A stretch of DNA of 64,000 nt, from the NCBI GenBank assembly GCA_966211795.1, contig CBIHNW010000005.1:124001-188000 (forward strand), in the 5' to 3' direction. This document shows, piece by piece, positions 37,849 through 45,045 of the stretch. The translations under genes and the position numbers were made by a program. Positions within the stretch are counted from its first letter, which is position 1, and each line of letters begins with the position of its first letter. This stretch comes from 21-14-0-10-47-8 sp966211795. Lineage in GTDB: Bacteria; Bdellovibrionota; Bdellovibrionia; Bdellovibrionales; Bdellovibrionaceae. Under the pieces are notes generated by a model. That model ran no database searches. It worked only from the letters and a program-made list of their open reading frames with translations, and was not told where the DNA came from.

Positions 37849-37938
37849 ACTGTCGATTTTAAATCCCACCAGCGAAACTGGCAATGAGACCTGACCGAAC
37901 TAAGGACTCGACTTACAACCAGATTGTCCTCGAAAAAT

Positions 37939-38694
37939 TTAATGAATCCAAAAACGCAGGGCCAGGCCCGCAAAATAATTCGAGAGATTCAGCGTTCGCG
38001 GATCTCCGCTCATGGTGCGAGCGCGATCGTTCTTAACGACGGCTCCTTGAAACCCGGTCACGTCCCGGTTGTGCCTGATATCATCAAAAACCAAGCTGCG
38101 ATACCCGCCTTCCAACACAACGGTCGTGCTATCGGTCAGAAGATGTTCGTAACCCACGGTTCCTTCAAAGGCCATTGCGCCACCGCGCAGATCTTCATAA
38201 AAATCAGTCAAGCCACCAAACGCCGTCGTCCCCGCCGTCGTCATCGTGTACGAATTTCGCGCCGCCAAGTTGGCGTAGCCGGCACCGGCCGAGATGTAGA
38301 CACGCGAGACCGGCCAGCGATACGCATTGACCTCGACCGCAAACTTCGGAATCATCACCGAGATTTCGCTGGTCATCGAGTACAGCTCGGCGTCCGTCGA
38401 ATTTTTTGCGATGGCATCTTTGATGTCGGTTGGCTTCAGAACTTCCAAACCAAAGCGAACATTCATGTAGGGCGAGGCATAAAGAAATCCGAACTCGCCC
38501 GAGACGTCCGCAGCGTGATTCGAATCCAAAATCACGCCGTTGCCGCTGGACTGGGAATTCAACGTGTTTTCAACTTTGGGTCCCAAGCTTCCGCGAACAT
38601 AGGCCGCGAAGCTTTCATCATTGATATTGAAGACTCTCGCCTGAGCCGTCATCATTGCAAGCAAAATGCAAAGTCCGGCGAGAGCTTGGATCAT
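37939..38694 (-). CDS. Predicted outer-membrane beta-barrel protein
   Basis: This 251-residue protein has a signal peptide (MIQALAGLCILLAMMTAQA) and many strands with Gly and aromatic residues (VYISAGAGYANLAARN, TTVVLEGGYRSLVF), ending GLALRFWIH. The size and pattern resemble OmpW/OmpA-type eight-stranded barrels, though the family is not certain. Its start overlaps the stop of the upstream gene by four bases (ATGA). It is 90 bases upstream of the matrixin-like protease in the same direction. Confidence 0.75.
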   Translation of the reverse strand: MIQALAGLCILLAMMTAQARVFNINDESFAAYVRGSLGPKVENTLNSQSSGNGVILDSNHAADVSGEFGFLYASPYMNVRFGLEVLKPTDIKDAIAKNSTDAELYSMTSEISVMIPKFAVEVNAYRWPVSRVYISAGAGYANLAARNSYTMTTAGTTAFGGLTDFYEDLRGGAMAFEGTVGYEHLLTDSTTVVLEGGYRSLVFDDIRHNRDVTGFQGAVVKNDRARTMSGDPRTLNLSNYFAGLALRFWIH

Positions 38695-39236
38695 TTCTTT
38701 CTCTTCTGCGCCAGCAACGAGTCTTCAAACAAATCGATCTTCAGCTGAGCGGTCGAATGACCTTTGCCAACGACCGGAATCGCGCGGATCGAAGCTTGCT
38801 TTTTCAAAAGCAGAACCAAGCTCATGGTTTGCGATTCGGGTTCAAAAATCAGCTGCGAGCTTTTGACGAAAGGTGACTTGGCAAATGCCTGTTGCAGATT
38901 TTTTTCGTTGAATTTTGCGTTCACCGTTTGCGCGAAATTGATGACCACGCGTTTGGACTCTGGACTGTTCTCGATGTGAAAATATCCCGGCGCTCCTTGA
39001 TGCGCTTGGAACAAAGGATCACCAACGGAAACCGTCACTCTTTCAAGCTTTTGATTTTTGGCCGGCTGACTTTGAACCGCCAACAGACTGAAACCTTTGC
39101 CGGCAATTCCGCCGTGAATGGCGCCGCTGGTACGCAAAATGGCCGAGTTTGACAAAGCCTTCTTGGCTTGCGGAGGAATGGCGGCCAGAGCCGCAGTGGT
39201 GGCCATCAAGACCGAAAAGAAAATCATTTTCTTCAT
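38691..39236 (-). CDS. Secreted protein of unknown function
   Basis: This 181-residue protein has a signal peptide (KMIFFSVLMATTAALA). The mature part has strand patterns such as YFHIENSPESKRVVINFA and QTMSLVLLLKKQ that recall AMIN-type envelope modules, but this is weak. I use the ATG at 39236 with GAGG five bases upstream; a GTG at 39242 is possible. It is first in an apparent unit: this gene, a barrel (4-base overlap), a matrixin-like protease and a membrane-anchored protein. Confidence 0.68.
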   Translation of the reverse strand: MKKMIFFSVLMATTAALAAIPPQAKKALSNSAILRTSGAIHGGIAGKGFSLLAVQSQPAKNQKLERVTVSVGDPLFQAHQGAPGYFHIENSPESKRVVINFAQTVNAKFNEKNLQQAFAKSPFVKSSQLIFEPESQTMSLVLLLKKQASIRAIPVVGKGHSTAQLKIDLFEDSLLAQKRKK

Positions 39237-39547
39237 AAGCACCTCGTTTTCCTATTTTATGAGGAGCTCTTTTCAGATCGCAAGTTCGTTTTACACTTTG
39301 AAAGCAGCCAGCCACCAATTGCAGGTCCAGCCCCAGCTAACCCAAGCACGCCCATTGCGCGCCAGCAGCTCACGCCGTTGCCCACTGTTGCACACCGGAT
39401 CGCTTTATCTTCGATCCAACGTCGATTTGGCCATCTGTTCAATTCTCTCCAATGGCAGACCTCTACCAAGCTGGCTCTCAACTCTTTATCAAGGGAGATG
39501 ACATTCTAATCAGGCCGTGAAGGATTTGGGTGAACTTGAGCTGGCTT
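39237..39547. other. 311-base gap, promoter region only
   Basis: This gap lies between the start of the secreted-protein gene and the end of the FlaG-like gene, both on the minus strand. Short frames cross it on both strands but lack ribosome sites and sensible composition. It should contain the promoter for the 36677-39236 unit and the 3' end of the flagellar transcript. I see no terminator. Confidence 0.45.
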
Positions 39548-39934
39548 CTAAGCCGTTTTGCGTAAGAGCTGACCTTTTTTTTGCGGGTCGGATTCTGTCA
39601 TGACCGGCAAGGTCCACAATTCAATTTCTGGAATTTTTCTTAATATCTTTCCATCTGGCTCTTTGAGAAAGACAAATTTCTTGCCGTTCTGCTCGACCAG
39701 TTCCACCGTCAGGTTGTGATCTTTGACGGCTGGCAAAGACTTGAGATGCTCGAGTGCTTTTTTGAGCTGCTCTTCGGTCATCGGTTCGCGTTTTTGCTGT
39801 TGATTTTCATCGTAAGCCGCCTGTCCGTTGGCGTCCCGATCTGTGGTGTTACCTGCCTTGATCGATCGATCCGTGGGTACGGTCTTCCTCATGCTCGGAG
39901 GTAAAATCGAATTCAAAGCGTTCTTGATATCCAT
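39548..39934 (-). CDS. FlaG-like flagellar protein
   Basis: The frame is open upstream to 40060, but I use the ATG at 39934 (MDIKNALNSILPP), giving 128 residues, because the sequence before it does not look coding. The C-terminal half (LTVELVEQNGKKFVFLKEPD then KILRKIPEIELW) resembles the FlaG domain, with a hydrophobic strand, a turn and the I.RxIP motif. FlaG proteins affect filament length or assembly. It lies downstream of three flagellin genes in the same direction, which supports the call. A near-perfect palindrome (39987-40002) lies 53 bases before the start and may be a control site. Confidence 0.72.
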   Translation of the reverse strand: MDIKNALNSILPPSMRKTVPTDRSIKAGNTTDRDANGQAAYDENQQQKREPMTEEQLKKALEHLKSLPAVKDHNLTVELVEQNGKKFVFLKEPDGKILRKIPEIELWTLPVMTESDPQKKGQLLRKTA

Positions 39935-39986
39935 ATCTGTCGTTTCGGAAAATACCCTGGTCCGACTCAACTCGACTGGATTTTTT

Positions 39987-40002
39987 CTGGATCTAGGTCC
40001 AG
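39987..40002. promoter_or_regulatory. Near-palindromic site upstream of the FlaG-like gene
   Basis: CTGGATCTAGGTCCAG is symmetrical except for one pair. Closely similar sites are at 41728-41743 (perfect) and, with shorter arms, at 43943-43956, all in gaps of the flagellin region. The first lies 53 bases before the FlaG-like start. It could be an operator or part of a promoter; no protein is assigned. Confidence 0.35.
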
Positions 40003-40229
40003 CTTGTGCATTGCGGTTCCGACTCTTCACTTTCAAAACTCTTAAATCAACCAGATGCAAAAGCTCTGGCTACCGATAGATTTCCATTTGCAACTGACCG
40101 GCACGTATTCCTACCAGTCCATTTCCAGTTTTCAATTCTTCAAGTTTCCTGCGTCGTCTTGAATCAAGTCTTCGTTCTTCAAGCTTTCACGAGTCGCCAA
40201 AATTCAGAATCTATTTCACTAGGTCGCAG

Positions 40230-40517
40230 GCTTTCGCCATGATCGGCCCTTTGAAATAGATCCAAAGTACTCCAAGGAGAGAGAACCTCTCCTTGGGTAG
40301 GCAGTACCGGGTGGTTATGGAGTAACCTCCCGAAGGAACTTTCACCGGATCGGACACCGCTGCCGTCATGCGATCCGTTTTGATATTGTTACCATTCGCC
40401 GAATCTTTTGTTGCGACTTCGCCTCGATATTTTTCACTCGGCCATCATCTCAACATTGAATCCGACATTCTTGACTCGGGACTTTCAACAATTGCTCATT
40501 GAAAGCCCGATTTTTTT
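40230..40517 (+). ncRNA. Candidate structured plus-strand RNA ending at a terminator
   Basis: Two hairpins follow each other: CCAAGGAGAG/CTCTCCTTGG (loop of five, 40272-40296) and CGGG-GGTTA/TAACC-CCCG (40308-40332). A terminator-like hairpin with seven T follows at 40477-40517. No plus-strand gene precedes the terminator, so a small RNA is the simplest explanation. No promoter or known riboswitch core was found, the boundaries are guesses, and the competing minus-strand 52-residue frame at 40211-40369 cannot be excluded. Confidence 0.3.
40477..40517 (+). terminator. Rho-independent terminator (plus strand)
   Basis: CGGG-A-CTTTCAA, a ten-base loop, TTGAAAG-CCCG, then A and seven T. On the minus strand no T-run follows the hairpin, so it points against the flagellin gene, whose stop is three bases away. 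It would protect the flagellin 3' end from plus-strand transcripts or end a plus-strand small RNA. Confidence 0.7.
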
Positions 40518-40519
40518 GC

Positions 40520-41353
40520 TTAACCGATCAGCTTCAAAGCCAGCTGCGGATTGTTGTTCGCCTGAGCCAACACGGATGTTGAAGCGTTCAACAGGATGTT
40601 GTTTCGAGTCGACTCGGAAGTGGACTGCGCGATATCCGCATCACGGATACGAGAGTTCGCGGCCGACAAGTTCTCGTGTTGAGAACCCAAGTTCGACACC
40701 GTTGATTCGAATCGGTTCTGAAGGGCACCGATATTCGAACGGAACGAAGAAACCATCGTCGAGGCGTTATCGAGGACAGCCAGAGCTTCTTTCGCTCCAT
40801 CTTTCGACTTAAAGTCCAAGCTTTCGATGTTCAAGTTGCCCGTTTGCACGTTCAACTCGGATGGGTCGAAGCTGATGCGATCTTCAAAGTCGTCATTGTT
40901 AATACCGACTTGGATGTCAAACTTGCTGCCGCTACCGTCCAAGAGATTCGTCGCTCCGAAACGAGTTGTTTTGGAAATACGCTGAACCTCTGACTTCAAC
41001 TGCTGAACCTCTTTATCCATAAAGCCACGCTCTTTATCACCGACGGTGTCGGAAGCGGCCTGGATGCCCAACTCACGCAATCGAGTTAAGATATTTGAAA
41101 CTTCACCGAGTCCGCCCTCTGCGACCTGTAACATCGAGATACCGTCGTTGGCGTTTCGCGACGCTTGCGAGAATGATCGGATTTGCGATTTCAAGTTTTC
41201 ACTGATCGCCAATCCTGCAGCGTCGTCGGCTGCTTTTGTGATACGAGATCCCGAAGCCAACTGTGCGTAGGACTTCGCGATCGCTTGTTGTGATGTCGCC
41301 AATGACCGTTGTGCATTGATCGACGCGACGTTTGTAGAAACTCTCATTCCCAT
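40520..41353 (-). CDS. fliC: Flagellin
   Basis: This 277-residue flagellin has the conserved N-terminal D0/D1 part (MRVSTNVASINAQRSL, ASGSRITKAADDAAGLAISE) and C-terminal part (SAANSRIRDADIAQSTSE, SVLAQANNNPQLALKLIG). It is short, with little outer D2/D3 sequence, like other Bdellovibrio-type flagellins that sit inside a sheath. A strong ribosome site GGAGG lies six bases before the ATG. It is the most downstream of three flagellins on this strand, and no minus-strand terminator follows, so read-through toward the FlaG-like gene is possible. Confidence 0.95.
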   Translation of the reverse strand: MGMRVSTNVASINAQRSLATSQQAIAKSYAQLASGSRITKAADDAAGLAISENLKSQIRSFSQASRNANDGISMLQVAEGGLGEVSNILTRLRELGIQAASDTVGDKERGFMDKEVQQLKSEVQRISKTTRFGATNLLDGSGSKFDIQVGINNDDFEDRISFDPSELNVQTGNLNIESLDFKSKDGAKEALAVLDNASTMVSSFRSNIGALQNRFESTVSNLGSQHENLSAANSRIRDADIAQSTSESTRNNILLNASTSVLAQANNNPQLALKLIG

Positions 41354-41520
41354 AGGGAACCTCCAATAATTTCCTGAAGTCCATTCAAGACTTTCGTCGA
41401 GTTCGATACCTACACGAACTCATTGAGCGCTCAGCGCTACGATACGAAGTGGGCCGTAATCCCTAGCCACTTGGGTTGAACACGTTGGTAGCCAATCATC
41501 CGCCTCACTCCTTCTCTTCA

Positions 41521-41551
41521 GGTGCCTTCCCTTTTTATGTAGCAATGGTGC
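41521..41551 (+). repeat. Third, imperfect copy of the RAYT flank
   Basis: GGTGCCTTCCCTTTTTaTGT then AGCAAT matches the left RAYT flank at 41870 except for one base in the first 26 and then diverges. It has the same orientation as the left flank. It may be a solo REP left by an earlier insertion. Confidence 0.75.
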
Positions 41552-41727
41552 AGCATTCCTCTTTCGATTCTTGCTTTCCAAAGCTCCATCAAAGGTCCAG
41601 GTTCCAACGATCCGATTCTCAGCAGTCACTCCGAAAACCGTTTCTTGATCCGTCATTCAACTTTTGATCAACTTGCTTACCTACCTTTCGGCGAGGTCGT
41701 GGAAGGCTTTAGTCGAGTCGAGCAGTT

Positions 41728-41743
41728 CTGGACCGAGGTCCAG
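41728..41743. promoter_or_regulatory. Perfect 16-base palindrome upstream of flagellin
   Basis: CTGGACCGAGGTCCAG is a perfect palindrome about 375 bases before the flagellin ATG at 41353. A sequence GACTGAGGTCTAG lies beside it on the minus strand. Related sites lie near the FlaG-like gene and the second flagellin. An operator for a dimeric regulator fits, but this is inference. Confidence 0.4.
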
Positions 41744-41869
41744 TGCGAACTAGACCTCAGTCCTGGAAAACTCGGCATTTTCCTAGCCCTTGGTATTGAA
41801 AATTGGACCTTCAACCCCAAGACAAACCGCCAACTCACCAACATCCAGTCCAGCCAGCCCCCGACCAAA

Positions 41870-42649
41870 GGTGCCTTCCCTTTTTCTGTAGCAATAGCGT
41901 GTCACGATCTCGTCGAACGCCGCCGAAAGACGTGAGCATGGAAATTGGAACGCAATCCTTTCTGAAATGGAGGAAGCGTTTATGCCGAGATCACATCCGC
42001 CTGGCCGGACAGACTGTCCGTATCACATCACCGCAAGGACAAATAATCGTGAATGGTTTGGACTGAACTTAAGCGAAGTCTGGAAGATTTGCGAAGAGCA
42101 ACTGTATTTCATTCATCATGGGTTTGGAGTTCGAATCCATGCATTCGTTTTGATGAGCAACCACTTTCACCTCATTCTGTCAGACCCCGAGGGCCAGATG
42201 AGTGCCGCCCTTCGCTGGTTCATGACCGAGACCGCGCGCCAAATTAATTACAAAATGAAGACTCGAAACCATGTTTACGGCCAACGCCACTATCGATCTT
42301 TGATTTCCAGTTATCAGCATTACATGCATGCCTACAAGTACGTGCTTCGAAATCCGGTCGAGATCGGCGCCTGCCCTCGGGTGGAGGACTATCCGTATTC
42401 TTCGCTGAGAGGTCTCTTGGGATTTCAAAAACTAAATTTTCCGGTTTCAGATGAATTGCTGATGGATGAGTTGGAAGGAACTTTGAAATGGCTGAACCAT
42501 GCTGTTGACAAAGAGGATCGGGAGACGATCCGGCAGGGTTTGAAAAAGTCCGTGTTTGAATTGCGAATCGATCCCGTCAGCCGAAAGCCTTCGAGATTGG
42601 AAACTCATCAATATTGACACGCTATTGCTACAGAAAAAGGGAAGGCACC
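41870..42649 (+). mobile_element. RAYT/REP unit with perfect 34-base inverted flanks
   Basis: Positions 41870-41903 and 42616-42649 are exact inverted copies of each other over 34 bases, beginning GGTGCCTTCCC and ending GGGAAGGCACC. They enclose a single gene coding for a Y1 (HUH) transposase. REP-associated tyrosine transposases recognise such palindromic flanks and are usually domesticated. Insertion between two flagellin genes is unusual. No target-site duplication was evident. Confidence 0.88.
41982..42617 (+). CDS. REP-associated tyrosine transposase (RAYT, Y1/HUH)
   Basis: The start is the ATG at 41982, eight bases after GGAGGA; an earlier in-frame start at 41967 lacks support. The 211-residue protein has the metal-binding HUH-type motif SNHFHLIL and the nucleophile Tyr in HAYKYVLRNPV, so it should nick single-stranded DNA. 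The size and the flanking inverted repeats indicate the RAYT group rather than a free IS200 element. Both flanks of its unit are intact and the reading frame is complete, so it may be active. It lies opposite in direction to the surrounding flagellins. Confidence 0.9.
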   Translation: MPRSHPPGRTDCPYHITARTNNREWFGLNLSEVWKICEEQLYFIHHGFGVRIHAFVLMSNHFHLILSDPEGQMSAALRWFMTETARQINYKMKTRNHVYGQRHYRSLISSYQHYMHAYKYVLRNPVEIGACPRVEDYPYSSLRGLLGFQKLNFPVSDELLMDELEGTLKWLNHAVDKEDRETIRQGLKKSVFELRIDPVSRKPSRLETHQY

Positions 42650-42651
42650 AT

Positions 42652-42683
42652 AAAAAAACCCTTGGGAGTAGGTCTCCCAAGGG
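42652..42683 (-). terminator. Rho-independent terminator for the second flagellin
   Basis: CCCTTGGGAG, loop of five, CTCCCAAGGG is a perfect 10-base stem. Read on the minus strand it is followed by seven T (42652-42658), then the right RAYT flank. It lies 172 bases beyond the stop of the flagellin at 42856-43683. Confidence 0.85.
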
Positions 42684-42855
42684 CGGGCTTAAAGGGATCA
42701 TCATGTCTGTGCTCGACCGAAAACCCCCCGAAAGCTGGTAATTGCAAAATCAAAATGGAATCTGAATCTTCAAGTGAAAAATCTACGCGAGATCTCTCAG
42801 TTGAAGAGAGAGTCTCGACCGAAACCGAGACTCTCTATCCAGTTGATACATACAA

Positions 42856-43683
42856 TTAACCGATCAATTTCAGGGCCATTCCCGGGAATTGGTTGGCCTG
42901 TGCCAGGACCGAAACCGCCGCCTGCTGCAAAATCTGCGCGGACGCGATCTCCGAAGATTCGTGAGCGACGTCCGTATCTCGCAGACGAGAATTCGCGGCG
43001 CTCAAGTTTTCATTCTGAATGTCCAAGTTGGAAACCGTGGCGTTCAAACGGCTCTGGATCGAACCAAAGTTTGCGCGCATGGTGCCGAGCTTATCCAGGG
43101 CTTGGTCGACCGTCGACAGAGCATCACGGGCCGAGCTCTTATCACTGACCGACAAGCTATCGATACCAAGTTCAGAAGCGCGAGCATCCGTCGACAACGA
43201 ATACTTGATCACGTTCTCTTCTCCGGCGAAGGCGCCGACATGGTACTCTTGCTCACCACCCGAACCATCGAGCAGAAGCTTGTCACCGAATCGAGTCGTC
43301 TTCGCGATGCGATCCGACTCTTGGATCAGCTGTTGAGCTTCCTCGTTCAGGAAACCACGCTCTTTATCGCCGACGGTATCTGAGGCCGCTTGGATTCCCA
43401 ATTCACGGACACGAATTAAGATGTTATTGATTTCGTTCAAACCACCTTCAGAAACTTGGATCAATGATCCCGCATTGAAGGCGTTGTTTCTAGCTTGACC
43501 GATACCCCGGATCTGACCCTTGAGAGATTCTGAAATCGCCAGACCTGCGGCATCGTCAGAAGCTTGCACAATTCTGCTTCCGGAAGCCAACGCTTGAGTC
43601 GCATGCTCCATTCGTTTTTGCTGTACCTGCAATACCCGCTGCGCGGATATCGACGGCATATTCGTCGAAATTCTTAAGCCCAT
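42856..43683 (-). CDS. fliC: Flagellin
   Basis: This 275-residue flagellin has the usual ends: MGLRISTNMPSISAQR and ASGSRIVQASDDAAGLAISE at the N-terminus, and SAANSRLRDTDVAHESSE and SVLAQANQFPGMALKLIG at the C-terminus. GGAGG lies six bases before the ATG. The leader on this strand carries two hairpins (43718-43741 and 43789-43810). A terminator follows at 42652-42683. The RAYT unit at 41870-42649 separates it from the flagellin at 40520-41353. Confidence 0.95.
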   Translation of the reverse strand: MGLRISTNMPSISAQRVLQVQQKRMEHATQALASGSRIVQASDDAAGLAISESLKGQIRGIGQARNNAFNAGSLIQVSEGGLNEINNILIRVRELGIQAASDTVGDKERGFLNEEAQQLIQESDRIAKTTRFGDKLLLDGSGGEQEYHVGAFAGEENVIKYSLSTDARASELGIDSLSVSDKSSARDALSTVDQALDKLGTMRANFGSIQSRLNATVSNLDIQNENLSAANSRLRDTDVAHESSEIASAQILQQAAVSVLAQANQFPGMALKLIG

Positions 43684-43942
43684 TTAGTTCCTCCTACAAA
43701 CGCGATGTTTGTGTCTATCGCTCTTGCCTTTATTAAGAGCGTTTCAAATCAAAAATAAATTTTTGTTTGTCGGAGGGAATTCCATCGAGGGAGAGGTGAC
43801 TGTCTCTCCCCCGCGGAATTGTAAAAGACTTTTCTTTTCGGGCTTCGTTCGGTTTGACTGCTGAACGGGGCCTTTACCGAGATTGGACTTTTTTCTCCAA
43901 CGTGTTCCGCATAACTTCTCGGCGAAGGTCCAGGAAACTTAA

Positions 43943-43956
43943 GGACCTTGGTCCAG
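43943..43956. promoter_or_regulatory. GGACC/GGTCC palindrome upstream of second flagellin
   Basis: GGACCTTGGTCCAG contains GGACC and GGTCC around two bases, the same core as the sites at 39987 and 41728. It lies 260 bases before the ATG at 43683. Possible regulator site. Confidence 0.35.
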
Positions 43957-44096
43957 TCAGATTTCTTACGCAGCGCGTCTTGTTCATGAAATGATTGGTC
44001 TATGCTTAGAAATATTTTTTTGGAGTTTTTCTGAAAAGTCTCAATTTGAACTAGACCTTAGTCAGATCAGACCTAGACCTCGGCACCCTTAAATAG

Positions 44097-44132
44097 AAAA
44101 AGCCCCGAAGTCCAAAGACCTCGAGGCTTTAA
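44097..44132 (-). terminator. Rho-independent terminator for the third flagellin
   Basis: On the minus strand AAAGCC, a mostly paired middle with loop TTTG, and GGCTTT are followed by a T-rich tail (TTTTTCTATTT). It lies about 90 bases beyond the stop at 44218. The outer arms also carry A on the other side, so weak bidirectional action is possible. Confidence 0.75.
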
Positions 44133-44217
44133 AATAATTCGAAAGAGAGAGAGAGATTTCAGACCAAAAGACGAACTCATTGACGAAAAAGAATTCGCAA
44201 ACAAAATCATGCCAGCA

Positions 44218-45045
44218 TCAACCAACCAATCGGATCACCGAACCCGGAAAACGATTCGCTTGGTCCAAGATCGAAATCTGATACTGCTGCAATGCCTGAT
44301 TGCGGTACATATCACTGGCCGCTTGCGCAACATTCGTGTCCGCAATTCTTGAGTGCGCGGCCTGCAAAGCTTCTGATTGAATTGCAGCGTGATCAATGGT
44401 CGAGTTCAATCGCGAATCGATCGCGCCAAAATTCGCGCGCGCTGTTGCCACTTTATCCAGAGCTTCATCGATGCGTTCAAGAGAATCTCTGGCATCAGAC
44501 CGGTCGGAAATTCCCGAAGAGTCCACACCAAGTGCAGACGCTCTGGTATCGGCTTCCGAGCGATATTTGATGACATTCTCCTCTGAAGAGTAGGCACCGA
44601 CTTGAAATTCGAGATCCCTTTTATCGCCCGCCAAAAGTTTTTGCGAACCAAATTGCGTGCTCTGCGCGATTCGATCAATCTCTTGTTGGAGCTGAGAAAA
44701 TTCTGCACCTAAAAGATCTCGCTCTTGATCCGAGAAGGAATCACTGGCCGCCTGCACCGCTAGCTCACGCATGCGAATTAAAATATTATTCTGTTCGCTA
44801 AGCCCGCCCTCAGCTACTTGAATAAATGATTGCGCGTTTTCGGCGTTGCTCTGCCCCGCCTTCACGCCCGCAATTTGTCCTCTTAAATGTTCGGCGATTG
44901 AATAGTCCGCCGAACCCTCATCCGGATTATCAAAGCGATTGCCGCTGGCAAGCGCCCGCATATTTCCTTCAGCTTGTCTTTGCGACAGGCCGATCTGGCG
45001 TTGAGCTGCAATGCTCGCCAGATTCGTATTGATCCTCAATCCCAT
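44218..45045 (-). CDS. fliC: Divergent flagellin
   Basis: This 275-residue flagellin keeps the ends (MGLRINTNLASIAAQRQ and SILDQANRFPGSVIRLVG) but departs from the strict core: the usual ADDAAGLAISE stretch is replaced by DNPDEGSADYSIAEHLR. The middle follows the second flagellin more closely (AYSSEENVIKY versus AFAGEENVIKY). GAGGGG precedes the ATG. Because the core that packs the filament is changed, this may be a minor or end-specific flagellin. Its terminator is at 44097-44132. Confidence 0.92.
   Translation of the reverse strand: MGLRINTNLASIAAQRQIGLSQRQAEGNMRALASGNRFDNPDEGSADYSIAEHLRGQIAGVKAGQSNAENAQSFIQVAEGGLSEQNNILIRMRELAVQAASDSFSDQERDLLGAEFSQLQQEIDRIAQSTQFGSQKLLAGDKRDLEFQVGAYSSEENVIKYRSEADTRASALGVDSSGISDRSDARDSLERIDEALDKVATARANFGAIDSRLNSTIDHAAIQSEALQAAHSRIADTNVAQAASDMYRNQALQQYQISILDQANRFPGSVIRLVG

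Larger units (their letters stand above)
39935..40519. other. 585-base gap with hairpins
   Basis: This gap between the flagellin stop at 40520 and the FlaG-like gene holds two strong hairpins (40272-40296 and 40308-40332), a plus-strand terminator-like hairpin with seven T (40477-40517), and a GGACC/GGTCC-type palindrome (39987-40002). A minus-strand frame at 40211-40369 (52 residues, ATG) is open and reads like protein (MTAAVSDPVKVPSGGYSI...) but has only a weak ribosome site. The hairpins could belong to a plus-strand RNA or lie inside this small frame; I cannot decide. Confidence 0.5.
41354..41981. other. 628-base gap upstream of the flagellin
   Basis: This holds the leader and promoter region of the flagellin at 40520-41353. 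It also contains one copy of the RAYT flank sequence (41521-41551), a perfect 16-base palindrome (41728-41743) and a GACTGAGGTCTAG box (minus strand, near 41750). No frame here looks coding. I could not find a standard sigma-28 promoter (TAAA-N15-GCCGATAA). Confidence 0.5.
43684..44217. other. 534-base gap between flagellins
   Basis: This gap holds the terminator of the upstream flagellin (44097-44132), the promoter and leader of the next one with two hairpins (43718-43741: CGCTCTT/AAGAGCG; 43789-43810: GGGAGAG/CTCTCCC), a GGACCTTGGTCC palindrome (43943-43954), and GACTAAGGTCTAG (minus strand, near 44055). The 16-mer at 43856-43871 recurs in inverted orientation at 45118-45133. No gene is supported. 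Confidence 0.55.

Noticed and set aside
39257..39481. 74-residue minus-strand frame in the 39237-39547 gap
   Set aside because: No ribosome site and no recognisable protein features; it lies in the promoter region.
40230..40420. Cyclic-di-GMP riboswitch (GEMM type)
   Set aside because: The conserved core stretches of GEMM (such as the AGGGCAAACC-type segment) are absent on both strands; only generic hairpins are seen.
41354..41530. Standard sigma-28 flagellin promoter
   Set aside because: No TAAA-N15-GCCGATAA-like pair at a sensible position; only the palindromes were noted.
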